The translations under genes and the position numbers were made by a program. A stretch of 64,000 nt of DNA from Streptomyces sp. NBC_00091 (GTDB lineage Bacteria; Actinomycetota; Actinomycetes; Streptomycetales; Streptomycetaceae): the NCBI RefSeq assembly GCF_026343185.1, contig NZ_JAPEMA010000001.1:1674001-1738000 (forward strand), in the 5' to 3' direction. Below, in pieces: positions 32,451-40,414 of this stretch. The notes under the pieces were generated by a model that saw nothing but the letters and a program-made list of their open reading frames with translations, had not been told where the DNA came from and did no database searches. Each line of letters opens with the position of its first letter. The first letter of the stretch is position 1.

Positions 32451-33413
32451 TCAGTCCACCGTCACGTAGTCGGGACCGGAGTAACGCCCGGTGCTCAGCT
32501 TCTGGCGCTGCATGAGCAGGTCGTTCAGCAGGCTGGAGGCGCCGAAACGGAACCAGTGGTTGGAGAGCCAGTCCTCGCCCGCGGTCTCGTTGACCAGGAC
32601 CAGGAACTTGATGGCGTCCTTGGTGGTGCGGATGCCGCCGGCCGGCTTCACGCCGATCTGGATTCCAGTCTGCGCCTTGAAGTCGCGGACGGCTTCGAGC
32701 ATCAGCAGCGTGTTGGCGGGGGTGGCGTTGACGCCGACCTTGCCGGTGGAGGTCTTGATGAAGTCGGCGCCCGCGAGCATGCCGATCCAGGAGGCGCGGC
32801 GGATGTTGTCGTACGTCGACAGCTCGCCGGTCTCGAAGATGACCTTCAGGCGGGCGGCGGTGCCGTCCTCGCGGACGCAGGCGGCCTTGATGGCCCTGAT
32901 CAGCTCGTACGTCTCCAGGTAGCGGCCGGCGAGGAAGGCGCCACGGTCGATGACCATGTCGATCTCGTCGGCGCCGGCGGCGACGGCGTCACGGGTGTCG
33001 GCGAGCTTGACGGGCAGGGCCGCGCGGCCGGCCGGGAAGGCGGTGGCGACGGAGGCGACCTTGACGTCGGCTCCGTGCAGCGCGGCCTTGGCGGTGGCCA
33101 CCATGTCGGGGTAGACGCAGACCGCGGCGGTCATGGGCGTCGTACGGTCGGTCGGATCGGGGTTGACGGCCTTGGCGGAGAGCGCCCGGACCTTGCCCGG
33201 GGTGTCCGCACCCTCGAGCGTCGTCAGGTCGATCATCGAGATGGCCAGGTCGATGGCGTACGCCTTGGCCGTCGTCTTGATCGAGCGGGTGCCGAGGGAG
33301 GCCGCGCGGGCCTCCAGGCCGACTGCGTCTACGCCGGGCAGCCCGTGCAGGAAGCGGCGCAGCGCGCTGTCGGACGTCGTCACGTCAGCGAATGCGGTGA
33401 GGGTGGTGGGCAT
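32451..33413 (-). CDS. deoC: Deoxyribose-phosphate aldolase
   Basis: Cleaves 2-deoxyribose-5-phosphate to glyceraldehyde-3-phosphate and acetaldehyde. The 320-residue protein is of the longer actinobacterial/eukaryotic type. The Schiff-base lysine is in DFIKTSTGKVGVNAT, the second active-site lysine in GVKPAGGIRTTKDA, and the catalytic Asp in AGADEIDMVIDRGAF. The ATG at 33413 (MPTTLTAF) was chosen because the operator CTACGCGCGTAG lies 19 bp upstream, which excludes the longer frame. It is the first gene of the deoC-ALDH-truncated ALDH operon. Confidence 0.95.
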   Translation of the reverse strand: MPTTLTAFADVTTSDSALRRFLHGLPGVDAVGLEARAASLGTRSIKTTAKAYAIDLAISMIDLTTLEGADTPGKVRALSAKAVNPDPTDRTTPMTAAVCVYPDMVATAKAALHGADVKVASVATAFPAGRAALPVKLADTRDAVAAGADEIDMVIDRGAFLAGRYLETYELIRAIKAACVREDGTAARLKVIFETGELSTYDNIRRASWIGMLAGADFIKTSTGKVGVNATPANTLLMLEAVRDFKAQTGIQIGVKPAGGIRTTKDAIKFLVLVNETAGEDWLSNHWFRFGASSLLNDLLMQRQKLSTGRYSGPDYVTVD

Positions 33414-33432
33414 GGTCACCAGATGAGCATAT

Positions 33433-33444
33433 CTACGCGCGTAG
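33433..33444. promoter_or_regulatory. Nucleoside-regulon operator upstream of deoC
   Basis: Exact CTACGCGCGTAG, 19 bp before the deoC ATG, on the leader or promoter of the deoC-ALDH operon. Confidence 0.8.
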
Positions 33445-33550
33445 CGACCTGTCACCCCCCTCTTGCACATATGGGCGTGACATCCGCCATCGGAGCTTCC
33501 GGGCCCGCGCGCCCGCACCGCCCGGCCGGTCATGCGGCAGAATCGGCCGC

Positions 33551-34183
33551 ATGACTACGCCCTCCCCCCACGAGCCGGTCTACGCCGACCGCGTCTACCG
33601 CTCCCCCATGGCCGTCGTCACCGGGGTGCTGCTGCTCGCGCTCGTCGCCTGGCTGTGCGGGGACGCCGTCGTACGGGGCGGGGGGAACGCCCGGTGGATC
33701 GGGATCGCCGTCGCGCTGTGCGCCGTACCGCTGATCGTGGCGTTCACCATCCGGCCGGCCGTCTTCGCCAACGACGACCGGATGCGGGTCCGCAACCCCT
33801 TCCGGAACATCGAGCTGCCGTGGGCCGCGGTCGACGCGGTGCGCGCCGGGTACTCGGCGGAGGTGCTGGCGCAGGGGTCGAAGTACCAGCTGTGGTCGGT
33901 GCCGGTGTCGCTGCGCGAGCGCAAGAAGGCCGGCAGCCAGTTCAGCCGCCGTGACGCGCTGCGCGGCAAGGGCATGACCAAGCAGGACGAGACGGCGGCG
34001 GCGCCCGCCCAGCCGAAGCGGGCCTCCGCCGACCAGGCCGTGGACGAGCTGCGCGAGCTCGCCGAGCGCGGGGCCGCCCGGCCCGGCGCCCAGGGCGGCG
34101 TCACCGTGCGGTGGGCGTACGAGATCATCGCGCCCGCCGTGGCCGGAGCGGTGCTGCTGGCCGTGCTCCTGGCCACCGGCTGA
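33551..34183 (+). CDS. Membrane protein with bacterial PH-like domain
   Basis: A 210-residue protein with two N-terminal membrane helices (VVTGVLLLALVAWLCGDAVV and GIAVALCAVPLIVAFTI), a PH-like cytoplasmic segment of about 80 residues (NDDRMRVRNPFRNIELPWAA), a charged linker, and a final membrane helix. This is the layout of the actinobacterial bPH6-type membrane proteins, whose role is unknown. It starts with an ATG just after an intergenic region shared with deoC and runs divergently from it. Confidence 0.8.
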   Translation: MTTPSPHEPVYADRVYRSPMAVVTGVLLLALVAWLCGDAVVRGGGNARWIGIAVALCAVPLIVAFTIRPAVFANDDRMRVRNPFRNIELPWAAVDAVRAGYSAEVLAQGSKYQLWSVPVSLRERKKAGSQFSRRDALRGKGMTKQDETAAAPAQPKRASADQAVDELRELAERGAARPGAQGGVTVRWAYEIIAPAVAGAVLLAVLLATG

Positions 34184-34214
34184 CCCGTCCGCGGGGCGGG
34201 CGGGCCGGGGCAGT

Positions 34215-34262
34215 GCCCGGAAGTGCCGGAAGTGCCGGAAGTCCCGGAACCACCGGAACCGC
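34215..34262. repeat. 9-bp short tandem repeat CCGGAAGTG
   Basis: About five copies of CCGGAAGTG/CCGGAACCA follow the stop of the PH-like protein gene and run towards the VanZ-like gene. Confidence 0.8.
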
Positions 34263-34290
34263 CGCCACCGGGGGGTGCGTCCTCGCAGGT

Positions 34291-34866
34291 GTGCACCGTC
34301 ATGAGGGCAGCGGCAGCGCCGCCACCGCCACACAGCTCCCGGTTCGGTCCCGGCTCCTGAGCGGGGCCCTGCTGGCCGCGCATCTGCTGCTCGTCGGATG
34401 GCTGACCCTGCGCCCCCTGGACATCCCCTGGGCCGCGGCCGCGAACCTGACCCCGCTGGAGGGGATCAGGGCGGACCTCGCCTACGGGCCGCTGGAGGCG
34501 GCCCGGCGGATCGGCGAGGGGCTGGCGCTGCTGGCCCCGCTGGGGGTGCTGCTGCCGCTGGCCGGGGGGCGGCTGGCGCCCGGGGCGCTGGCCGCGTGGT
34601 CCTCGCTGGCGCGGACGGCGGCCGCGGCGGTACTGATCTCGCTGAGCATCGAGATGCTCCAGACCGCGGTACCGGGCCGGGTGCTGGACGTGGACGCGCT
34701 GCTGCTGAACACCGCCGGGGTGGTGATCGTCCACGCGGCCGTCGTACCGGTGCTGCGCGCCAGGCTGCGCCGCTCGTACGCGTCTCAGGGGCCCACCCCG
34801 AGAATTACCAGGGTCGGCATCGGCCCTTGGACCGAGGTTCTGTCGGCGGTACCGCGCGAGTATTGA
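34291..34866 (+). CDS. VanZ-like membrane protein
   Basis: A 191-residue membrane protein with about four helices. The motifs LTLRPLDIPWAAAANLTPLE, LAPLGVLLPL and the acidic SIEMLQTAVPGRVLDVDALL followed by LNTAGVVI are typical of the VanZ family, which in enterococci gives low-level teicoplanin resistance but is of unknown function in most Streptomyces paralogues. The GTG at 34291 is a tentative start; the part of the frame before it is low-complexity repeat. Confidence 0.8.
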   Translation: MHRHEGSGSAATATQLPVRSRLLSGALLAAHLLLVGWLTLRPLDIPWAAAANLTPLEGIRADLAYGPLEAARRIGEGLALLAPLGVLLPLAGGRLAPGALAAWSSLARTAAAAVLISLSIEMLQTAVPGRVLDVDALLLNTAGVVIVHAAVVPVLRARLRRSYASQGPTPRITRVGIGPWTEVLSAVPREY

Positions 34867-34910
34867 GGCATCGCGGAAAACAACCGCGGTCCCGTACGAA
34901 GGAGAAAACC

Positions 34911-35123
34911 ATGAGCGCGATTACCCGCCCCCGTGACGGACGGATGATCGGCGGCGTCTGCGCCGGGCTCGCACGACGTTTCGGCATCAAGGCGCGGACG
35001 ATGCGGATCATCTTCGTCGCCTCGTGCCTGCTGCCCGGACCGCAGTTCCTCATCTACCTGGCGCTGTGGCTGCTGCTCCCGAACGAGAAGTCCGGCGTGG
35101 GCTCGGCGCAGACCGCCTGGTAG
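34911..35123 (+). CDS. PspC-domain membrane protein
   Basis: A 70-residue PspC protein. It opens with ITRPRDGRMIGGVCAGLARR and contains one membrane helix (IIFVASCLLPGPQFLIYLAL) followed by WLLLPNE, the typical end. GAAGGAGAAAACC precedes the ATG. PspC proteins are linked to membrane stress, but the short single-domain form here is often an orphan. It may be cotranscribed with the VanZ-like gene 44 bp upstream. Confidence 0.88.
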   Translation: MSAITRPRDGRMIGGVCAGLARRFGIKARTMRIIFVASCLLPGPQFLIYLALWLLLPNEKSGVGSAQTAW

Positions 35124-35206
35124 GACCCGGCCCGGTCATGCCAGGCCCGTAATGCCCGGCCTGTAATGCCCGGCCCGGTCATGCCCGGCCCGGTAATGCG
35201 CGGTCG
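35124..35206. repeat. Short tandem repeat of ATGCCCGGCCCGGTA units
   Basis: Five to six 14-15 bp units (CCGGCCCGGTCATGC, with variants) follow the PspC gene stop. No gene. Confidence 0.8.
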
Positions 35207-35229
35207 GTCGACCGGCGCTCCAGCGGGAA

Positions 35230-36000
35230 TCAGCCCGCCTTCTTGACCTTCTCGAGCTGCTTGTCGGCCACTTCCTGCGGGACCGTCGCCTTCTGGCCCG
35301 CGGCGGCCACGTTCAAAGCCATCAGCCGCACGACCCGGTCGCCCTCGCGTACGACGACCAGGTGGACCGGCGCCGAGACCCCGCCGGCGGCGGCGGTCGT
35401 GGTCCAGCTGACGGTCTCGTCACCGCCGGTCTTGTACGGGACGGACTTCACGTCCCGGTAGCTGCCGGTCTGCTTCTGGACGGTGGCGGAGAAGCCCGTA
35501 CCGCAGGCCGCGACGGCCTCGCGCAGCCGGGAGACCACCTGCTTGGCATCGCTCTCGTCGTAGGAGCTGACGGAGGCCGATACGGCGAGTCCGACCTGCC
35601 GCTGGGAGCCCACGCCCCGGTTGACGGTCTCGTGGGCGGCGGGGTCGGGCTTGTCGCCCATGATGTCGGCGAGCGGCTGGCAGGCCTTCTTGTCGGCCTG
35701 CGGCTGGCCGTCGGGGGCGTTCGGGTTCTTGCCCTGCGCGGAGATCTGGTAGCCGGTCAGGTCGCCCTGTTCGAGGGCGGCCCGCTCCAGGCGGCCGTCC
35801 TTGGCTTTGGGCGCGGCGGAGGCGGCCGGGGCGCCGGGCACGCCCGAGGGCGCGGCGGCCGCGGAACCCTTGGGGTCCGGGCTCTTGCCGGGCGCGGGGG
35901 CGTCCGTACCGCTGCCGCAGGCTGCCGCTCCGAGGAGCAGGGCGGGGAGCAGCGCGAATGTCGCCGCGGGCGTCGCCGTGAATCGTGCCGTGATGCGCAT
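35230..36000 (-). CDS. Secreted lipoprotein of unknown function
   Basis: A 256-residue protein with a Sec signal peptide and a lipobox GAAAC (Cys28). A Pro/Ala/Gly-rich linker of about 45 residues follows, then a globular domain with few Cys (AACGTGFSATVQ) that contains LTGYQISAQGKNPNAPD. I recognise no specific domain; Streptomyces encodes several such lipoproteins with a linker and a beta-rich tail. It stands alone between the PspC gene and a small secreted protein gene. Confidence 0.8.
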   Translation of the reverse strand: MRITARFTATPAATFALLPALLLGAAACGSGTDAPAPGKSPDPKGSAAAAPSGVPGAPAASAAPKAKDGRLERAALEQGDLTGYQISAQGKNPNAPDGQPQADKKACQPLADIMGDKPDPAAHETVNRGVGSQRQVGLAVSASVSSYDESDAKQVVSRLREAVAACGTGFSATVQKQTGSYRDVKSVPYKTGGDETVSWTTTAAAGGVSAPVHLVVVREGDRVVRLMALNVAAAGQKATVPQEVADKQLEKVKKAG

Positions 36001-36122
36001 GACCGAACCTCATACCCAGTACGTCGGCGGGCAGTTGGTGGTGATCGTGGCACACCGCGCGACGTGGCGCACACCCCTTCGAAGGGGCGTGCGCCACGGG
36101 CACGTGCGTGCGATCCGGAGCG

Positions 36123-36383
36123 TCAGCCGCCGATGCCGCCGGGCAGCGGGGGCAGTCCGCCGAGCAGGCCCGTGACCGGAGCGGTGGGGTCGCTGGCCTG
36201 ACCGTCCTGGCCCTCCTGCTGCGTCTGGTCGGTGAGGGAGCTGGTGGCGCTGGTGAGGGACCCGAGGGTGTCCGTCAGGTTGGCGGCCGGGAGCGCCGAG
36301 GCGGAGGCGGTGCCGGCGGCGCCCGCAGCGAGGGCGGCACCAATGACAGCGACACCGAGGGACTTGGCAGCAGACTGCTTCAT
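36123..36383 (-). CDS. Small secreted protein (86 residues)
   Basis: Signal peptide of about 29 residues (MKQSAAKSLGVAVIGAALAA, cleavage near ASA). The mature part is polar with repeated Ser/Thr/Gln (TSATSSLTDQTQQEGQDGQA) and ends LLGGLPPLPGGIGG. AAGGACGATTTTTC precedes the ATG. Resembles the protein encoded at 29675-30031 in layout. No domain known to me. Confidence 0.72.
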   Translation of the reverse strand: MKQSAAKSLGVAVIGAALAAGAAGTASASALPAANLTDTLGSLTSATSSLTDQTQQEGQDGQASDPTAPVTGLLGGLPPLPGGIGG

Positions 36384-36469
36384 GAAAAATCGTCCTTGCG
36401 ACGGGGAACTGAGCGGCTCCGCAAACTAGTCACTTCAAACCCCGCCCCGCAAACATCCTTAAATACGAG

Positions 36470-36503
36470 AAAGCGTCCGGGAATTACCACTCCCGGACGC
36501 TTC
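36470..36503 (-). terminator. add terminator
   Basis: AAGCGTCCGGGA pairs with TCCCGGACGCTT, 20 bp past the adenosine deaminase stop. Confidence 0.88.
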
Positions 36504-36522
36504 CTTTGAGTCAGGCTGTGGC

Positions 36523-37671
36523 CTAGGCCGATACAGATCCGCTGGTGGAAGCGGTCTGACGGAAAAGCCACTCGGACTTCAGCTCCGCGTAACCCGGCTT
36601 GATCACGTCGTTGATCATGGCCAGTCGTTCATCGAAAGGAATGAACGCGGACTTCATCGCATTGACGGTGAACCACTGCATGTCTTCGAGCGAGTAGCCG
36701 AAGGTGTCGACCAGGTGCTCGAACTCGCGGCTCATGCTGGTGCCGCTCATCAGCCGGTTGTCGGTGTTGACCGTCAGCCGGAAGTGCAGCTTGCGCAGCA
36801 GCCCGATCGGGTGCTCGGCGTACGAGGCGGCCGCAGCCGTCTGCAGGTTCGAGGTCGGGCACATCTCCAGGGGGATGCGCTTGTCCCGGACGTACGAGGC
36901 CAGGCGGCCCAGCGTGACCGAGCCGTCGGCGGCGACCTCGATGTCGTCGATGATCTTCACACCGTGGCCGAGCCGGTCGGCGCCGCACCACTGCAGGGCC
37001 TGCCAGATCGACGGCAGGCCGAAGGCCTCGCCCGCGTGGATGGTGAAGTGGTTGTTCTCGCGCTTGAGGTACTCGAAGGCGTCGAGGTGGCGGGTGGGAG
37101 GGAACCCGGCCTCGGCGCCGGCGATGTCGAAGCCGACCACGCCGTTGTCGCGGTAGCGGTTGGCCAGCTCGGCGATCTCCAGCGCGCGGGCCGCGTGGCG
37201 CATGGCCGTCAGCAGGGCGCCGACGCGGATGCGGTGGCCGTTGGCCTTCGCGCGGCGCTCGCCCTCGCGGAAGCCGTCGTTCACGGCCTCGACGACCTCT
37301 TCGAGGGTCAGGCCGGCTTCCAGGTGCTGCTCGGGGGCGTAGCGGATCTCGGCGTAGACGACGCCGTCCTCGGCCAGGTCCTCGGCGCATTCGGCGGCGA
37401 CCCGGAAGAGGGCCTCCTTCGTCTGCATGACGGCGCAGGTGTGCGCGAACGTCTCCAGGTAGCGCGGGAGGGAACCGGAGTCGGCGGCTTCGCGGAACCA
37501 GATGCCCAGCTTGTCGGCATCGGTCTCGGGAAGGTTCTCGTAGCCGGCGTCGCGGGCCAGCTCGATGATGGTCCCGGGGCGCAGTCCACCGTCGAGGTGG
37601 TCGTGGAGCAGCACCTTCGGGGAGCGGCGGATCTGATCCGGGGTGGGCAGGTTGGGGGTCTCGCTCGTCAT
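36523..37671 (-). CDS. add: Adenosine deaminase
   Basis: Deaminates adenosine and deoxyadenosine to (deoxy)inosine, feeding purine nucleoside phosphorylase. The 382-residue protein has all metal and catalytic motifs: [13 protein letters not shown], the [11 protein letters not shown] histidine, [16 protein letters not shown] and the Asp in [10 protein letters not shown]. The ATG at 37671 lies 15 bp from the palindromic operator. It is a single-gene unit with its own terminator. Regulation with the other nucleoside genes is inferred from the operator. Confidence 0.95.
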   Translation of the reverse strand: MTSETPNLPTPDQIRRSPKVLLHDHLDGGLRPGTIIELARDAGYENLPETDADKLGIWFREAADSGSLPRYLETFAHTCAVMQTKEALFRVAAECAEDLAEDGVVYAEIRYAPEQHLEAGLTLEEVVEAVNDGFREGERRAKANGHRIRVGALLTAMRHAARALEIAELANRYRDNGVVGFDIAGAEAGFPPTRHLDAFEYLKRENNHFTIHAGEAFGLPSIWQALQWCGADRLGHGVKIIDDIEVAADGSVTLGRLASYVRDKRIPLEMCPTSNLQTAAAASYAEHPIGLLRKLHFRLTVNTDNRLMSGTSMSREFEHLVDTFGYSLEDMQWFTVNAMKSAFIPFDERLAMINDVIKPGYAELKSEWLFRQTASTSGSVSA

Positions 37672-37686
37672 CCGGGCACTCTACTC

Positions 37687-37698
37687 CTACGCGCGTAG
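37687..37698. promoter_or_regulatory. Nucleoside-regulon operator upstream of add
   Basis: Exact CTACGCGCGTAG, 15 bp before the add ATG. Confidence 0.8.
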
Positions 37699-37784
37699 AG
37701 CAACGCGTCGGCGGCGAGCGTCGATATGTAACAGAGACCGTACGGACGGGTGGCGTACACCTGTCAGTCTGAGACTGTTCCGCC

Positions 37785-38513
37785 ATGGCACAGCATGCGC
37801 CGCCGGCGCGCGGGGCCCGCCTGGGGCGGGCGGCCGGCGCGAACGGCTCGGTCTCGACGGTCAGCACGGTCAACGGAGTGGTGCTCCTGCTTCCCGGGGC
37901 GTCCAGATTCTCCCCCGGTCCGGTACGTCCGCTCGCGCGGGCGCTGGCCCGGGCGGGCAGGGCGCAGGGGCTGGTGGCGCACACCGTGGCGCACGGGGCG
38001 GGGTCCCGGGAGGAGGCCGCCGGGTGGGCGGCGGAGGAGGTGGTGCGGCTCTACGGGGACGTGCCGGTGTGCCTGGCCGGCTTCGCCGCCGGGGGCGGGG
38101 CGGCGCTGCGGGCGGCGGGGCACGGGGCGGTCAACTCGGTGGTGGCGATGGCCCCTTGCTTAGCGGAGGGCACGGGTGACGGCTCCCCTGAGCCGGTGAA
38201 ACAGCTCGCGGGGCGCCAGGTGCTGATCGTGCACGGCACCAACGACGCGCGCAGCGACCCGGAGGCCTCCTTCCGGCTGGCCGCCCGGGCGAAGAAGGCG
38301 AATCGTTCTACTTGCCGGTTCGAGGTGCACTCCGACGGGCACGGGCTGCGGGAACACCAGGCGGAAGTGGTGGCGCTGGCGGTGGACTTCGTCCTCGGCG
38401 CGATGTTCTCGGGGCGGTACTCGCGGCCGGTCACCGACGCGCTGGCGGCGCCCCCGCCGCTGGGCCTGCGGATGCCGCTCGCCTCGGGTTTCGGGCGGTC
38501 CCTGCGGGGCTGA
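37785..38513 (+). CDS. Alpha/beta-hydrolase-fold protein with altered nucleophile
   Basis: A 242-residue cytoplasmic protein. The fold is clear from VLLLPGASRFSPGPVRPLA, the nucleophile elbow region VCLAGFAAGGGAALRAAG, the Asp segment IVHGTNDARSDPEAS and the His segment SDGHGLREHQ. The elbow reads G-F-A-A-G where an active enzyme would have G-x-S-x-G or G-x-C-x-G. The nucleophile is thus replaced by Ala and ordinary ester hydrolysis is not expected. Asp and His look kept. It may be a non-catalytic hydrolase-fold protein, or the elbow may lie elsewhere. The ATG starts about 85 bp from add, in divergent orientation. Confidence 0.75.
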   Translation: MAQHAPPARGARLGRAAGANGSVSTVSTVNGVVLLLPGASRFSPGPVRPLARALARAGRAQGLVAHTVAHGAGSREEAAGWAAEEVVRLYGDVPVCLAGFAAGGGAALRAAGHGAVNSVVAMAPCLAEGTGDGSPEPVKQLAGRQVLIVHGTNDARSDPEASFRLAARAKKANRSTCRFEVHSDGHGLREHQAEVVALAVDFVLGAMFSGRYSRPVTDALAAPPPLGLRMPLASGFGRSLRG

Positions 38514-38565
38514 GCGTAGAGTGAGGAGTGGACTCGGGGTGCTTCTCTGCGGGAGGCGATCCTTC

Positions 38566-38934
38566 ATGGCCGGAATGGTGTGCAGGAATTTCGACAGTGC
38601 GGACGAGACACGGCCGTTCGCCGACGGTAAGGGCCGGCTGGACGTGATCCAGGCGGACGGCGGCCCCGTCGGCCGCGCGGTCTTCGAGCCGGGCTGGCGC
38701 TGGTCGGAGCACATCAAGCCGCTGGCCGGCACCGACAGCTGCCAGTCCGCGCACACCGGGTACGTGGTGAGCGGCCGGATGCACGTCGTCATGGACGACG
38801 GGGAGAGCGCCGATTACGGACCCGGGGACTTCATGCAGGTGGCCCCGGGCCATGACGCCTGGGTCCTGGGCGACGAGCCCTGCGTGGCGGTGGACTGGAC
38901 GGGCTTCGGCACCTACGCAAAGCCGGCCGCCTGA
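38566..38934 (+). CDS. Cupin-domain protein
   Basis: A 122-residue single cupin. The first motif (WRWSEHIKPLAGTDSCQSAH) and the second (GDFMQVAPGHDAWVLGDEP) hold the metal-ligand histidines; YVVSGRMHVVMDDGES is the connecting strand. Similar stand-alone cupins are linked to stress and sugar metabolism but substrates are unknown. The ATG follows GGGAGGCGATCCTTC. The gene ends 16 bp before the large palindrome at 38951. Confidence 0.82.
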   Translation: MAGMVCRNFDSADETRPFADGKGRLDVIQADGGPVGRAVFEPGWRWSEHIKPLAGTDSCQSAHTGYVVSGRMHVVMDDGESADYGPGDFMQVAPGHDAWVLGDEPCVAVDWTGFGTYAKPAA

Positions 38935-38950
38935 GCCGGACCGTTCTTTC

Positions 38951-39393
38951 ACGCGCCGCTCGCGCGGCTCGGCGCCAGGGCGCCTCTCCGGCTTCGCGCC
39001 GCTGCGCCGGACCCCGTCCGCCGGACCCCGGGCGGGGCCACGGGCCCCGGCTGGGGTCGGTTGCCCGTCTGCGGGGTGATGGGCCGCTGCGCGGGGCTGT
39101 CCCCTACCCGCCCTTCCACCGTTCCCCGGGCTCCGCCCGGACCCGCGAACGAACGACTCACCGCACGCGATCCAGCCCCGCCGGCGTTTGAGGCGCGGGG
39201 TCTGGGGCGGAGCCCCAGGGAACGGTGGAAGGGCGGGGCGGGGAGCGGATCCGCGCAGCGGCCTCCACCCCGCAGACGGGCAACCGACCTCAGCCGGGGC
39301 CCGCGGCCCCGCCCAGCCATCGGCGGACGGAGTTCGCCGCAGCGGCGCGAAGCCGGGGAGGCCGCCTGCGGCCGAGCCGCGCGAGCGGCGCGT
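38951..39393. repeat. Large palindromic intergenic repeat, locus C (complete 443-bp inverted repeat)
   Basis: The most complete member. The first 23 bases (starting ACGCGCCGCTCGCGCGGCTC) are an exact inverted copy of the last 23. Complementarity runs through most of both arms, for example CGGGCCCCGGCTGGGGTCGG at 39041 with CCGACCTCAGCCGGGGCCCG at 39283, and CCTACCCGCCCTTCCACCGT at 39103 with the right arm around 39220. The centre is CCGGCGTTTGAGGCGCGGGG at about 39180. It lies between convergent genes and its right end contains the LysR stop codon. Confidence 0.92.
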
Positions 39394-40316
39394 TAAGAGG
39401 GAATCAGGCGGCCGCGGCGGGACAGTAGGAAGCGCTTGAACTCGGCCACCGGCGGGGTGTCCGGGTGGCCGTCCAGCCAGGCCACGCCGATCTCGCGCAC
39501 CGCGCGCGGGGCCGTCACCGTCAGCTCGACCACCCCCGGCCGGGGCACCGCGGGCGGGGGCAGCAGGGCCACGCCGAGGCCCGCCGCGACCAGGCCGCGC
39601 AGGGTCTCGGCCTCCTCGCCCTCGAAGGCCACCCTGGGGGTGAACCCGGCCTCCGCGCACAGGTCGTCGGTGATCCGGCGCAGGCCGTAGCCCGCCTCCA
39701 GGGTGACGAAGGTTTCCTCCGCGGCCTCGGCCAGCCGGATCCGCTTGCGCGCCGCGAGGCGGTGGTCGTCCGGGACCACCAGACGCAGCCGCTGCTCGTC
39801 GAGGCGGCGGGCCACCAGGTCGGGGGCATCGGGCACGGGGGAGGTCAGGCACAGGTCGAGTTCCCCGGCGCGGAGCTTCTCCAGCATGGCCTCGCCGTAG
39901 TTCTGCACCAGGGCGAACCGTACGCGCGGATGGTCGGCCCGGAAGCCGCGGATCAGGCCGGGTACGGTCTCGGGGCCCAGGGTGTGCAGGAAGCCGAACG
40001 CCACCTTCCCGAAGGCCGGATCGGCGTCCTGCTGGACGGACCCGGCGGCGCGGGCGATGCCGTCCAGGGCCTGTTCGGCGGAGGCGAGGAAGGTACGGCC
40101 GGCGGTGGTGAGGGCGACGGTGCGGCCCTTGCGGGCGAACAGGCTGACACCCAGGTCCTGTTCGAGGCGGACCATGGCCCGGGACAGGGTGGACTGCGGT
40201 ACGCCCAGCTCGTGGGCGGCGCGGGTGACGTGCTCGTGCCGGGCGACCGCGACGAACTGGGCGAGCCGGGGGGCCAGCTGTTGTGTCACGGCCATGTCTT
40301 CTTCGTAACGGTTCAT
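39393..40316 (-). CDS. LysR-family transcriptional regulator
   Basis: A 307-residue regulator. The N-terminal helix-turn-helix is RLAQFVAVARHEHVTRAAHE, then VPQSTLSRAMVRLEQDLGVS. The C-terminal periplasmic-binding-like effector half has FGFLHTLGPETVPGLIRGFR and DLCLTSPV. It is divergent from an MFS transporter gene at 98 bp, the usual layout for a LysR regulator and its target. The ATG at 40316 (MNRYEEDMAV) was chosen; an ATG seven codons in (40295) is nearly as good. The stop codon falls in the end of the large palindrome. Confidence 0.9.
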   Translation of the reverse strand: MNRYEEDMAVTQQLAPRLAQFVAVARHEHVTRAAHELGVPQSTLSRAMVRLEQDLGVSLFARKGRTVALTTAGRTFLASAEQALDGIARAAGSVQQDADPAFGKVAFGFLHTLGPETVPGLIRGFRADHPRVRFALVQNYGEAMLEKLRAGELDLCLTSPVPDAPDLVARRLDEQRLRLVVPDDHRLAARKRIRLAEAAEETFVTLEAGYGLRRITDDLCAEAGFTPRVAFEGEEAETLRGLVAAGLGVALLPPPAVPRPGVVELTVTAPRAVREIGVAWLDGHPDTPPVAEFKRFLLSRRGRLIPS

Positions 40317-40414
40317 TGATATCCGAAGCCCTGACCTCAGGTGATGCATGGGTGGATCGATTATCGCGAATTCGTGCATTGGACGCATGAAAAACAGGGG
40401 CCTACCTTCGACGT

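Noticed and set aside
36384..36469. Short ORFs between the small secreted protein gene and the add terminator
   Set aside because: No ribosome-binding site, no coding bias; the region is explained as promoter and terminator.
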